From Chitinophaga sp. CB10 (GTDB lineage Bacteria; Bacteroidota; Bacteroidia; Chitinophagales; Chitinophagaceae), in the NCBI GenBank assembly GCA_001870995.2, contig MLAV02000001.1:682001-746000 (forward strand): 64,000 nt of DNA. The letters are read 5' to 3'. The notes under the pieces are model-generated. The model was not told where the DNA came from. It saw nothing but the letters and a program-made list of their open reading frames with translations, and did not search any database. The translations under genes and the position numbers were made by a program. Shown here in pieces: positions 1 through 8,151 of this stretch. Positions within the stretch are counted from its first letter, which is position 1; every line of letters begins with the position of its first letter.

Positions 1-782
1 GCGGTGTACAACTCGTCCGCCAAAGCCTTGGTGCCGGCAAAAATCAACGTCTTCGTCATGCTCTCGTCCGTAGTGATCAGCAGCTTCAGGAGGTTCAGCT
101 TCGTATTGAAGTTGGGGACGCGGTAAAGCCTTTGGTCAATATTTTCCAAAGGCGTTCCTGCCGGAGCGGCCTCTATTCGCGCAGGGTTGGCGAAGTGCGT
201 TTCGATCAGCTGCTCGACCTCCTCTGTGATAGTCGCAGAGAACAGCAGGTTCTGACGTCTCTCCGGTAACAAATCCATTATATTTTGAATCTGCGTGCGG
301 AACCCCAGGTTCAGCATTTCATCCATCTCATCAATCACCAGCCTTTTGATGCTTTTCATCTTCAGCGCGCCGCTGAGGATAATATCGTACAGGCGGCCCG
401 GTGTGGCCACAATAATATCAGTCTTTTCCCTGGCCGCTGCCATCTGCGGGTTCATGTTCACCCCGCCATAGAGGCCCAGCACTTCCACACTCATATACGT
501 GGTCAGCTTCCTGATGGACTCCACTACCTGTGCCACCAGCTCGCGCGTAGGCACCAGGATCAGCATCTGCGGATGTTTCTCCTTTGAAAATTTGAACATA
601 CGCAGGGAAGGCAACAGGTAGGCAAAGGTTTTACCGGTACCCGTCTGCGCAATGCCACACACGTCCTGGCCGGACATGATCACGGAAAATGCGCGCTGTT
701 GTATGGTAGTAGGATGCTGAATGCCCAGGTCGTCCAGGGCATTGAGCAAAGCTGAATTCAGGTTTAAATCACGAAAAGTCAT
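1..782 (-). CDS. DEAD-box ATP-dependent RNA helicase, N-terminal 260 residues (3' end outside window)
   Basis: An RNA helicase that uses ATP to remodel RNA duplexes in the cytoplasm; the RhlE-like subgroup is likely but not certain. The ATG is at 782-780 and the frame runs open to base 1, so the gene is truncated by the window. Visible motifs in order: Q-motif region (TTIQQ, 25-29), Walker A AQTGTGKT (45-52), PTREL (78-82), TPGR (127-130), the Walker B box, which reads DEMD (151-154) instead of DEAD, and SAT (182-184). The second RecA lobe has begun (KTLIFAGTKA) when the sequence stops. The gene is monocistronic or first in its unit, with a TATCTTTG element just upstream. Family assignment is firm; the exact substrate is unknown. 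Confidence 0.93.
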   Translation of the reverse strand, partial: MTFRDLNLNSALLNALDDLGIQHPTTIQQRAFSVIMSGQDVCGIAQTGTGKTFAYLLPSLRMFKFSKEKHPQMLILVPTRELVAQVVESIRKLTTYMSVEVLGLYGGVNMNPQMAAAREKTDIIVATPGRLYDIILSGALKMKSIKRLVIDEMDEMLNLGFRTQIQNIMDLLPERRQNLLFSATITEEVEQLIETHFANPARIEAAPAGTPLENIDQRLYRVPNFNTKLNLLKLLITTDESMTKTLIFAGTKALADELYT

Positions 783-806
783 TACGCTGCTATAAAAAAT
801 GAATGG

Positions 807-814
807 CAAAGATA
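807..814 (-). promoter_or_regulatory. -7 element (TAnnTTTG type) for the helicase gene
   Basis: Minus-strand TATCTTTG, a full match to the Bacteroidetes TAnnTTTG element, lies 25 bases before the helicase ATG. No TTTG is found at the expected 19-21 base spacing, so this is a half-match. Confidence 0.4.
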
Positions 815-880
815 AATATTTTCAGGCTCTCCCGGGCGGGCGCCTGCAGGATCGCCTGTTTTTACAGCAGGGAAGGAGGG

Positions 881-908
881 GGATTCCAGCGCCTAAGCCC
901 TGGAATCC
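881..908 (-). terminator. Stem-loop spanning the symporter stop codon
   Basis: Perfect 9-bp inverted repeat (881-889 with 900-908, 10-base loop) that includes the TAG of the sodium:solute symporter gene. It has no T-run after it on the minus strand, so it is at best a weak terminator or an mRNA 3' stabilising hairpin. Confidence 0.3.
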
Positions 909-2347
909 GCAGGGCGACTGATCAGCAGCAGCCCCATATAAGTAAAGAAACCATTTATGACCAGCAGTTCCAGTCCTATCTGGAATTTGCCGAAAAGGAA
1001 TGCCTGGTTATTGTCCACCACCAGGCAGAGCAACGGCGCTATCACGCATACCACCGGCACCAGCTTGTCGTTCACCACCCGCTTCGTGAAAATGCCAAAG
1101 GTGAACAGCCCCAGTAACGGACCATACGTATAGGCCGCAATCTTCAATATCACCCCGATCATGCTCTGGTTATTGATCCATTCAAACACCATTACAAAGA
1201 CGAGGAAAATAAAAGCCATCGTCAGATGCACCCGCTGCCTTACCTTCTTCTGTTTGGCCGCATCCCAGTCAGGGCGGCGCTGAATACCGAGGATATCAAT
1301 GCAGAAGGAAGAAGTGAGGGCCGTCATCGCGCCATCCGCACTGGGGAACAGCGCTGAAATCAACGCAATGATAAAGATAACCGAAATCACCGGCGGCATA
1401 TGATGCAACGCCAGCTCCGGGAACAGTTTATCGCCCGTGGCCGTAACGCCCACCTGCGCGCCATAGAGGTGCAGCAGTCCGCCGAGGAAGAGGAACAACC
1501 CAATCACCACCAGCATAATGAAGCCCAGCGATACCACGTTCTTCTGCGAATCCCTCATGGTGGTGACGGAAATATTTTTCTGCATCATCTCCTGGTCCAG
1601 CCCGGTCATCGTTATCGTGATAAAAGCCCCCGCCACAATCTGTTTGACAAAAAAGAGCTTGCTGTTGGGATCCGTCTCAAAAATCCGCGTAAGCCCGCGT
1701 TCCCCCATGGCCGTTATACTCTCCCCGAAACTGAGGTTCATCGTATGGAGAATATAACCCACACAAATGATCAAACCCGCCAGCATACAGGTCGTCTGCA
1801 GCGTGTCCGTATATACGATGGTTTTCACCCCTCCCTCGTACGTGTACACAAGGATCATCACCAGGATGATAAGCGTGGTAACGATGAAAGGCACCCCGAA
1901 CGTCTGCAGGATGGTTTCCTGCAGGATGCGCACCACGAGGAAGAGCCTCGCCGTTGCGCCCAGCGTACGCGATAGTATAAAAAAAGAAGCCCCGGTTTTA
2001 TACGAAGCTTTCCCAAACCGGGTGTTCAGGTAGTTATAAATAGAGGTGAGCTGTAAGCGGTAAAACAGCGGAATCAGGACGTAGGCGATCGTCAGGTAGC
2101 CGATCAGGTATCCCAATGTAATCTGGAAATAGGTAAAGGCATCGCGACCCACCGCGCCGGGTACGCTCACAAATGTAACCCCGCTCAGGGAGGTACCAAT
2201 CATCCCGAATGCAACCAGCATCCAGTTGCTGTTGCGGTTCCCGATGAAGAAAGACTCGTTGTTGGAATTTCGCCCGGTGTACCAGGCTACGATCAGCAGT
2301 ATGACGAAATAAGCAACTACAAACGAAAATAATAACGCTGGCGACAT
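893..2347 (-). CDS. Sodium:solute symporter family (SSS) permease
   Basis: An inner-membrane permease of 484 residues, the usual length for the SSS family, that would couple Na+ entry to uptake of a small solute. The N-terminus begins directly with a hydrophobic helix (LLFSFVVAYFVILLIVAWY), followed by the family signature around residues 30-70 (ESFFIGNRNSNW, then GMIGTSLSGVTFVSVPGAVG) and a run of about 12-13 hydrophobic segments. The substrate cannot be told from the sequence; sugars, amino acids, sialic acid and vitamins are all known in the family. The gene is divergent from a MarR-GNAT regulator gene, and the 130-base spacer carries a strong inverted repeat, so control by that regulator is a reasonable inference. 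Confidence 0.9.
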   Translation of the reverse strand: MSPALLFSFVVAYFVILLIVAWYTGRNSNNESFFIGNRNSNWMLVAFGMIGTSLSGVTFVSVPGAVGRDAFTYFQITLGYLIGYLTIAYVLIPLFYRLQLTSIYNYLNTRFGKASYKTGASFFILSRTLGATARLFLVVRILQETILQTFGVPFIVTTLIILVMILVYTYEGGVKTIVYTDTLQTTCMLAGLIICVGYILHTMNLSFGESITAMGERGLTRIFETDPNSKLFFVKQIVAGAFITITMTGLDQEMMQKNISVTTMRDSQKNVVSLGFIMLVVIGLFLFLGGLLHLYGAQVGVTATGDKLFPELALHHMPPVISVIFIIALISALFPSADGAMTALTSSFCIDILGIQRRPDWDAAKQKKVRQRVHLTMAFIFLVFVMVFEWINNQSMIGVILKIAAYTYGPLLGLFTFGIFTKRVVNDKLVPVVCVIAPLLCLVVDNNQAFLFGKFQIGLELLVINGFFTYMGLLLISRPADSRA

Positions 2348-2408
2348 GTATCCAATTTAGTAAGGATTCAAATATATGCAATCAGCGCTATTTTTCGTAC
2401 TATTGATT

Positions 2409-2445
2409 ATTGACTGGGTCAAATAAAAAATTTGCCCGCGTCAAT
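2409..2445. promoter_or_regulatory. Candidate operator between the symporter and MarR-GNAT genes
   Basis: Two 16-base arms (2409-2424 and 2430-2445) are inverted copies with 13 of 16 positions matching around an AAAAA spacer. The left arm itself holds the palindrome TTGAC-TGG-GTCAA. Dyads of this size in a divergent spacer are typical targets for dimeric winged-helix regulators such as MarR. The dyad covers a possible TTG start at 2432, which argues that translation of the downstream gene begins at 2450 or 2480. Confidence 0.5.
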
Positions 2446-2479
2446 TTATATGGCGATTTTTATTGATAAACAACCCGCT

Positions 2480-3409
2480 ATGCCTGATTTAAATAACATA
2501 GCCGATACCGTATCCGAATTCCACACATTCTATGAAAATGTAGCGGCCGCGCTGAATGCGCACCGCAGTAACCACGTACTCTCGGCAGCTGAAATCCGCA
2601 TCCTGTCGGAAATTTCCAGCAAACAACATCCCAACGCAGGGCAGCTGGCCGTAGCCACCAATACGGACCCCGGCTACCTGACCCGCATCATCCGATCGCT
2701 GGAAAAGCAGGGCCTCGCAAGCCGCGCCCCTTCCCGCACGGATGCCCGCAGCTTCTCCCTGCAGCTCACCGAACAGGGGAAAAATACGCTCATCGACCTC
2801 GAAATGGCCTCGAGGGACAATGTGCTGCAACTCCTCCAACCCCTGAATGTACGGCAGCAGGAGCAACTGGCCGCCGCCATGACGGCCATCCGCCAGCTGC
2901 TCAAAGGAGATGGCAACACCGCGCCGGAAGTCAGCTTCCGCCAGCAGTTATTGCCCGGGGATGCCGGCTACCTCATTTACCTCCACGGCGAGCTGTACGC
3001 CCGGGAAGCGGGGTACAACCTGGAGTTTGAAGCGCACGTCTGTAAAACTTTCGCGGAATTCCTCAGCAGCTATTCGCCTGCCAAGGATCGTATATGCCTG
3101 GCCGTGGCCAACGGCAAAATAGTAGGATCAATTGCCATCGTGGGAGCTACCCGGCAGCTGGCACAGCTGCGGTGGTTCCTCGTTCATCCCGATTACCGGG
3201 GGCTAGGCATCGGCAGGCAACTGCTCCGGGATGCCCTGGCCTTCTGCCGGGACCGGCAATACCGGACCGTCTACCTCATGACGACCAGCACGCAGGAACA
3301 AGCCATCGCCCTGTTTAAACAGGCCGGCTTCCGGAAAACAGGGGAGAAGCTGATGCAAATGTGGGGGCAACAGCAATATGAGCAACGCTATGATATGGAC
3401 CTCGTCTGA
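2480..3409 (+). CDS. MarR-family regulator fused to a GNAT N-acetyltransferase
   Basis: A two-domain protein of 309 residues. Residues 1-140 are a MarR winged helix: LSAAEIRILSEIS, then the recognition region (AVATNTDPGYLTRIIRSLEKQGL) and the wing (RAPSRTDARSFSLQLTEQG). Residues 155-309 are a GNAT fold with the acetyl-CoA loop in FLVHPDYRGLGIGRQLL and the C-terminal ALFKQAGF segment. Such fusions are a recognised family, but their acceptor substrates are largely unknown. I chose the ATG at 2480 because earlier in-frame starts (TTG 2432, ATG 2450) lie in or beside a dyad that looks like an operator. The gene converges on a DinB-like gene 22 bases downstream. It probably regulates itself and the divergent symporter gene (inference). 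Confidence 0.88.
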   Translation: MPDLNNIADTVSEFHTFYENVAAALNAHRSNHVLSAAEIRILSEISSKQHPNAGQLAVATNTDPGYLTRIIRSLEKQGLASRAPSRTDARSFSLQLTEQGKNTLIDLEMASRDNVLQLLQPLNVRQQEQLAAAMTAIRQLLKGDGNTAPEVSFRQQLLPGDAGYLIYLHGELYAREAGYNLEFEAHVCKTFAEFLSSYSPAKDRICLAVANGKIVGSIAIVGATRQLAQLRWFLVHPDYRGLGIGRQLLRDALAFCRDRQYRTVYLMTTSTQEQAIALFKQAGFRKTGEKLMQMWGQQQYEQRYDMDLV

Positions 3410-3431
3410 AAATTACGGATAGCCCTGCCCG

Positions 3432-3890
3432 TTAGCTGTATTTATGAAGCAGCACAATCTGCCCCAGGTGATAGGCGTCGTGATCGATCAGGCCCTGCAG
3501 ATAGTAGATGGCCTGGTTATCCGTGCCGGGCAGCGTGTCAAACAGTTCCGCCTCGGGGAAATGGCGGATAGTGGCGGCCGTAGTGGCAAAAGAATGTTCC
3601 AGCCGGCCCAGCGCGCCATGCCAGTTATCCGGCCCCGTGTTATCCGGCAGGTAAAAATCCGGCAGGTCCCCGTCCTGCTCTGGCGCCTCATTGTGCAGAA
3701 AGCGGTCTACCCGCTGGTGCCACCAGATAATGTGATTTACGATCTGCCAGATACAATTGGAATCGCGGAATCTTTTTACAGCCGTATCAGCATCGATGCG
3801 GATCAGATGCTCTTTAAAGGTGACCCCTATCCATGGCTCTCCGTTATACAGTCTTTCCAGGGAATCGGCAACATGTTTTGTAAATGACAT
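3432..3890 (-). CDS. DinB-like four-helix-bundle protein
   Basis: A cytoplasmic protein of 152 residues resembling the DinB/YfiT superfamily, small four-helix bundles that often bind a metal through three histidines. Candidate ligands are the HIIWWHQ pair (near residue 48) and the C-terminal HDAYHLGQ box (near 138-142), whose HxxxH spacing is typical. Members include thiol transferases and stress-induced proteins, so no specific reaction can be assigned. It is divergent from the acyl-CoA carboxylase gene, with 53 bases between the starts. Confidence 0.8.
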   Translation of the reverse strand: MSFTKHVADSLERLYNGEPWIGVTFKEHLIRIDADTAVKRFRDSNCIWQIVNHIIWWHQRVDRFLHNEAPEQDGDLPDFYLPDNTGPDNWHGALGRLEHSFATTAATIRHFPEAELFDTLPGTDNQAIYYLQGLIDHDAYHLGQIVLLHKYS

Positions 3891-3943
3891 ACCTGAAAGA
3901 TTAAGGAATTGATTCTTGTTATTCGTAATTTACAAAAAATACC

Positions 3944-5587
3944 ATGGTTATGAATCAACAGGAACTGGAAAGCAACAAAAATGAAGATGCCATCCGTCTG
4001 GCTGTCAGTACTATGAAGCAACGGCTGGGTGTTATCGAACAGGGAGGCGGCAAAAAAAGCCTCGAAAAAGTACGCCAGCGCGGCAAGCTGACCGCCCGCG
4101 AACGTATTGAATACCTGATCGACGACAACAGCACCTTTACCGAAATCGGCGCCTTTGCTGCGTACGACATGTACCCGGAACACGGCGGCTGCCCCGCGGC
4201 CGGCACCGTAGGCGGCATCGGTTACGTAAGCGGCCGCCAGTGCATGATCGTAGCCAACGACATGACGGTAAAGGCAGGGGCCTGGTTCCCCCTCACCGGC
4301 AAAAAAAACCTGCGCCTGCAGGAAATCGCCATGGAAAATCACCTGCCCATCATCTACCTGGTCGACAGTGCAGGGGTATTCCTCCCCATGCAGGATGAAA
4401 TCTTCCCGGACAAGGAACATTTTGGCCGCATCTTCCGCAACAATGCCCGCATGAGCGCCATGGGCATCACACAGATCGCCGCCGTAATGGGCAGCTGCGT
4501 GGCCGGCGGCGCTTACCTGCCCATCATGAGCGATGAAGTACTCATGGTGGAAGGCAACGGCTCCATCTTCCTCGCCGGCCCCTACCTCGTCAAAGCCGCC
4601 ATCGGGGAAGACGTAGATGCGGAAACGTTAGGCGGCGCCGTTACCCATACGGAAATCTCCGGCATCGCCGATTACAAATTCGAAACCGACGAAGAATGCC
4701 TGGACCAGGTCAAACGCATCGTCAGCAAACTGGGACACAACCCCGGCGCAGGTTTTGACCGCGTAGCACCGGTAGCGCCCGCAGTGCCCGCCGAAAAAAT
4801 CTATAGCATCCTCCCGGCGGAAAGTACCAAACCTTACGACATGCTCGAACTGATCAAATGCATCGTCGATGGTTCCGAAATTGACCAGTACAAGGAAGAC
4901 TATGGCAAAAGCATCATCTGCGGCTACGCCCGCATCGATGGCTGGGCCGTAGGCATCGTGGCCAACCAGCGCAAAATGGTGAAAAGCCGCAAAGGCGAAA
5001 TGCAGATGGGAGGCGTTATCTATAACGACAGCGCCGATAAAGCCGCCCGCTTTATCATGAACTGCAACCAGAAAAAAATACCGCTCGTATTCCTCCAGGA
5101 TGTCACCGGCTTCATGGTAGGCAGCAGGAGCGAACATGCCGGTATCATTAAAGACGGCGCCAAACTGGTCAACGCCGTATCCAATTCCGTGGTGCCGAAA
5201 ATTACCATCATCATTGGTAACTCCTACGGCGCCGGCAACTACGCCATGTGCGGAAAAGCTTACGATCCCCGCTTTATCTATGCCTGGCCCACCGCTAAAA
5301 TAGCCGTGATGGGAGGGGAGCAGGCCGCCAAAACATTACTACAGATACAGGTAGCATCGCTGAAAGCCAAAGGAGAAGAAATCACTCCGGAAGCTGAAAA
5401 AAAATTACTGGCAGCCATCACTGAAAAGTACACTGCCCAAACCACTCCTTACTACGCAGCCGCCAGGCTCTGGGTGGATGATATCATTGACCCGGTCGCC
5501 ACACGGTCACGCATATCCGAAGGCATCAAAGCCGCGGACAACGCCCCGGTCGAACAGCAGTTTAATGTAGGCGTATTCCAGGTTTAA
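3944..5587 (+). CDS. Acyl-CoA carboxylase carboxyltransferase beta subunit (methylcrotonyl/propionyl type)
   Basis: The biotin-dependent carboxyltransferase subunit that moves the carboxyl group from carboxybiotin to an acyl-CoA in the cytoplasm. The 547 residues cover both crotonase-like lobes. The N-lobe has GGIGYVSGRQCMIVANDMTVKAGAW and VDSAGVFLPMQ...FPDKEHFGRIFRN, then the oxyanion-type MGSCVAGGAYLPIMSDE; the C-lobe has FLQDVTGFMVG and GNSYGAGNYAMCGKAY. The FPDRDHFGRIF-type stretch favours methylcrotonyl-CoA carboxylase (leucine breakdown) over propionyl-CoA, but this is inference. The biotin carboxylase/carrier partner is not in the window. ATGs at 3944 and 3950 are equally good starts. 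rnhA follows 22 bases downstream. Confidence 0.93.
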   Translation: MVMNQQELESNKNEDAIRLAVSTMKQRLGVIEQGGGKKSLEKVRQRGKLTARERIEYLIDDNSTFTEIGAFAAYDMYPEHGGCPAAGTVGGIGYVSGRQCMIVANDMTVKAGAWFPLTGKKNLRLQEIAMENHLPIIYLVDSAGVFLPMQDEIFPDKEHFGRIFRNNARMSAMGITQIAAVMGSCVAGGAYLPIMSDEVLMVEGNGSIFLAGPYLVKAAIGEDVDAETLGGAVTHTEISGIADYKFETDEECLDQVKRIVSKLGHNPGAGFDRVAPVAPAVPAEKIYSILPAESTKPYDMLELIKCIVDGSEIDQYKEDYGKSIICGYARIDGWAVGIVANQRKMVKSRKGEMQMGGVIYNDSADKAARFIMNCNQKKIPLVFLQDVTGFMVGSRSEHAGIIKDGAKLVNAVSNSVVPKITIIIGNSYGAGNYAMCGKAYDPRFIYAWPTAKIAVMGGEQAAKTLLQIQVASLKAKGEEITPEAEKKLLAAITEKYTAQTTPYYAAARLWVDDIIDPVATRSRISEGIKAADNAPVEQQFNVGVFQV

Positions 5588-5609
5588 TGAATAACACTAT
5601 CTTCGCCGC

Positions 5610-6071
5610 ATGGCTGAACTCATTATTTATACAGATGGCGCATCACGCGGTAACCCCGGCCCCGGCGGTTACGGCGTGATCCTCATCTGGGGAAACATCA
5701 GGAAGGAAATGTCGCAGGGATACCGCAAAACCACCAATAACCGGATGGAGTTACTGGCGGTGATCACCGGGCTGGAAGCCCTCAAGCGGGACGGACTCGA
5801 AGTCTCCATTTATACAGACAGCAAATATGTGGTAGACAGTATTGAAAAAGGATGGATCTGGAGCTGGGTAAAATCCGGCTTCAAAGACAAAAAAAATAAA
5901 GACCTCTGGATGCGGTTCATCCCCCTGTACAGGAAACATAAAGTAAAAATGAACTGGGTGAAAGGCCATGCCAGCAACCCCTTTAACAACCGTTGCGATG
6001 AACTGGCCACACAGGCCGCAGACAGCGGCAACTGGCTGATAGATACCGGTTTCGAAAGCGGTAATGGTTAA
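5610..6071 (+). CDS. rnhA: Ribonuclease HI
   Basis: Cuts the RNA strand of RNA-DNA hybrids, removing primers and R-loops. At 153 residues it has the normal bacterial length. The catalytic acidic set is visible: D9 (IIYTDGASRGNPGPGG), E47 (TTNNRMEL), D70 (IYTDSKYV) and D130 (NNRCDELA), with the helper H120 in WVKGHASNPFNN. The basic protrusion (KKNKDLW) typical of E. coli-type RNase HI is present. It lies 22 bases after the carboxylase gene and is probably co-transcribed with it. Confidence 0.96.
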   Translation: MAELIIYTDGASRGNPGPGGYGVILIWGNIRKEMSQGYRKTTNNRMELLAVITGLEALKRDGLEVSIYTDSKYVVDSIEKGWIWSWVKSGFKDKKNKDLWMRFIPLYRKHKVKMNWVKGHASNPFNNRCDELATQAADSGNWLIDTGFESGNG

Positions 6072-6094
6072 TCGCCTGCAAACAGAACCAATTT

Positions 6095-6132
6095 GATAGT
6101 TGAATTGTAGTTATTCCGACAATTCAACTATC
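6095..6132 (+). promoter_or_regulatory. Perfect 13-bp inverted repeat just before the AspT-like gene
   Basis: GATAGTTGAATTG (6095-6107) is repeated exactly in inverse at 6120-6132 with a 12-base spacer, ending 4 bases before the ATG at 6137. It is AT-rich and has no T-tract after it, so it does not look like an rnhA terminator. An operator or a hairpin at the ribosome entry site fits better. Confidence 0.55.
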
Positions 6133-6136
6133 TCTT

Positions 6137-7855
6137 ATGTTCGAATGGCTGATCCATACCCTGCAGAAATACCCCGAAATTGCTGTAATGCTAACCCTGA
6201 TGGTGGGCTACTTTATCGGGAAGATCCACATCAAAGGCTTTACCCTCGGCACCGTAACCGGCGTGCTTTTGGCCGGCATCGCCATCGGTACTTACCATAT
6301 CCCCATTCCCGATGGTTCCAAGGCTATCTTTTTCCTCTTCTTTCTTTTTTGCACCGGCTACGGTATAGGTCCGCAATTCTTCCAGGCCCTGCGAAAAGAC
6401 GGGATGCCCATCGCCGCATTTTCATTTATCGTATGCGTATTCAGTTTGATACTCTGCTGGGGCATTTCCTCCCTGCTGCATTTTGAAGTAGGCACCGCCG
6501 CCGGCTTCATGTCAGGCTCCAACACCTGCTCCGCTATCATCGGCGTGGCTTCCAACAGTATTAAGGATCTGCATGTCTCCCAGGCGGATAAGGACCGTTT
6601 CCTGGATCAGATACCCGTCGCCTACGCCGTAACGTATATCTTCGGCACCGCAGGCACCAGCTGGTTCCTCTCCGTAATCGGCCCCTGGTTCATGTCCGGC
6701 AGCCGGGCAAAGCTCATAGAAGAAACCAAAAAACTGGAATCCGAACTCGCTGAATCCGGCAACGATGGAGAAGACGGCGCTATCAACAACGCTTACGACC
6801 AGGTTGCCTTCCGCGCTTACCTGCTCAGCAAGGAAAGCGTAGGCGATGGCAAAACCGTGGCAGCGCTGGAAGATTCGCTCAAAGCCAACAGCCGTATTTT
6901 ATGGATGCTGCGGGTACGCAGGGAAGGTAAACTCATGCCGGTGACGCCGGAGTTTATGCTGCGCGCCGGCGATATTGTAGCCGTAGGCGGACAAAGAGTA
7001 TCCGCCATCGGGGCGGACCCGCTCCTGGGCAAGGAAGTAGCGGATGTAGAGCTGCTCACCTTCCCCGTGCAGGAAGCCACCGTGTACGTGCGCAATAAAC
7101 ACGTGCTGGGCCATCATATCCGCCACCTGGTGAACGATCCGGTATTCCGGGGCATCAGTATCCGCAGGCTTACAAGGGCCGGTATCGAAATTCCCTTATC
7201 GCCCCTCACCACGTTCGCAAAAGGGGACGTGCTGGAACTGGTAGGCATCCAGGAGGACCTGAGCCGGGTCGTATCCTTCCTCGGCTTCAAGGAAAAGACC
7301 GGCGTGGAAACTGATATCGTGTACCTGGCCGGCGGTATCGTAGTGGGCACGCTGGCCGGCGCGCTCAGCTGGCATATCGGCAAAGTGCCGATAGAACTCA
7401 GTACCAGCGGCGGTTCCCTGATCGCGGGTTTGTTCTTCGGCTGGCTGCGCAGCGCCAGGCCTACCTTCGGTTTCATTCCGCCTTCCTCGCAATGGGTGCT
7501 TACCAAACTGGGTTTACACGTTTTCATAGCCATCGTCGGGTTGACTTCCAGCGAAGGATTTTTAACAGGGCTCCGCCAGGAGGGGATCACCCTCTTCCTC
7601 GCAGGAATTGTGCTGAGCCTCACCCCAATGGTGCTCGCGCTGTTCCTGTCCAAATATGTATTCAAGTTCCATCCCGCAGTTGGCCTGGGCGCCTGCGCCG
7701 GCGCGCATGACGAGTCGGCCCCGCTGCTCGCCGTGCAGGATGCGCTGAACAGCAAGGTGCCGGCGCTGGGCTATACCGTGGCATACGCGGTGGCGAATAT
7801 TACCCTGACTACCTCAGGTGTGATTATTGTATTGTTGATGAGCCACGGGAAGTAA
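6137..7855 (+). CDS. AspT/YidE/YbjL-type transporter with two TrkA-C (RCK_C) domains
   Basis: An inner-membrane transporter of 572 residues in the aspartate:alanine exchanger family. Two blocks of about five hydrophobic helices (residues 1-190 and 390-572) flank a soluble middle part. The membrane halves show the family's repeated small-residue motifs, GSNTCSAIIGVASNS and YAVTYIFGTAGTSW in the first half and CAGAHDESAPLLAVQ and YAVANITLTTSGV in the second. The middle holds two TrkA-C-like modules (VRREGKLMPVTPEFMLRAGDIVAVGG near 255-280 and ITRAG/PLSPLTTFAKGDVLELVG near 345-370), usually a ligand-sensing part. Aspartate/alanine exchange is proven only for AspT itself, so the substrate here is open. 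A 13-bp inverted repeat lies directly upstream. Confidence 0.88.
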   Translation: MFEWLIHTLQKYPEIAVMLTLMVGYFIGKIHIKGFTLGTVTGVLLAGIAIGTYHIPIPDGSKAIFFLFFLFCTGYGIGPQFFQALRKDGMPIAAFSFIVCVFSLILCWGISSLLHFEVGTAAGFMSGSNTCSAIIGVASNSIKDLHVSQADKDRFLDQIPVAYAVTYIFGTAGTSWFLSVIGPWFMSGSRAKLIEETKKLESELAESGNDGEDGAINNAYDQVAFRAYLLSKESVGDGKTVAALEDSLKANSRILWMLRVRREGKLMPVTPEFMLRAGDIVAVGGQRVSAIGADPLLGKEVADVELLTFPVQEATVYVRNKHVLGHHIRHLVNDPVFRGISIRRLTRAGIEIPLSPLTTFAKGDVLELVGIQEDLSRVVSFLGFKEKTGVETDIVYLAGGIVVGTLAGALSWHIGKVPIELSTSGGSLIAGLFFGWLRSARPTFGFIPPSSQWVLTKLGLHVFIAIVGLTSSEGFLTGLRQEGITLFLAGIVLSLTPMVLALFLSKYVFKFHPAVGLGACAGAHDESAPLLAVQDALNSKVPALGYTVAYAVANITLTTSGVIIVLLMSHGK

Positions 7856-7981
7856 CTGCAATATGCCAGGTAAGTCCCCTCGCATATGGCCGCAAATTAA
7901 TCAGCTCCGCGTAGGGGCCTCCCCTCCAAACCCGCTGCCCGCGCCACCCATCCACATTTTCCAAACTTTTTTAACATTTCT

Positions 7982-8013
7982 TTTGTTCTTATCAGGTATA
8001 TCCACTAGCTTTG
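7982..8013 (+). promoter_or_regulatory. Full Bacteroidetes-type promoter for the leader-susC-susD unit
   Basis: TTTG (7982-7985), exactly 20 bases, then TAGCTTTG (8006-8013) is a complete match to the TTTG-N19/21-TAnnTTTG promoter. It predicts a start near 8019-8021, about 40 bases before a small Cys-rich ORF and about 265 bases before susC. That leader is unusually long for this organism. Confidence 0.75.
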
Positions 8014-8058
8014 CGTCCCATTAGTCTATAGGATTTGTAGGATATTAAAACGAAACGA

Positions 8059-8151
8059 ATGAAACGGAAACAGAACCACCTTCATCTTCGATTGAACCAA
8101 CCTCACAGTTTTGTATGTGCGTCGTGTTGCTGCGCGCGAATGTCCTGTTGA
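8059..8151 (+). CDS. Cysteine-rich leader peptide upstream of susC (30 aa)
   Basis: A small ORF lying between the promoter and susC in the 431-base gap 7856-8286. It starts ATG AAA CGG and ends with a TGA at 8149-8151. The first half is basic and His-rich (KRKQNHLHLRL); the second half packs six cysteines into 11 residues (C-A-S-C-C-C-A-R-M-S-C). The position and the run of one scarce amino acid are hallmarks of attenuation leaders (trp, his and Cys-type leaders), where ribosome stalling on Cys codons would signal cysteine shortage. CCTGTT at the ORF end (8144-8149) can pair with AACAGG (8225-8230), but I see no clear U-tailed terminator. Translation and function are inferred. Confidence 0.6.
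   Translation: MKRKQNHLHLRLNQPHSFVCASCCCARMSC

Noticed and set aside
2432..2479. TTG (2432) or ATG (2450) as start of the MarR-GNAT gene
   Set aside because: The first lies inside a strong dyad and the second right after it; the extra residues do not resemble the MarR N-terminus. 2450 remains possible.
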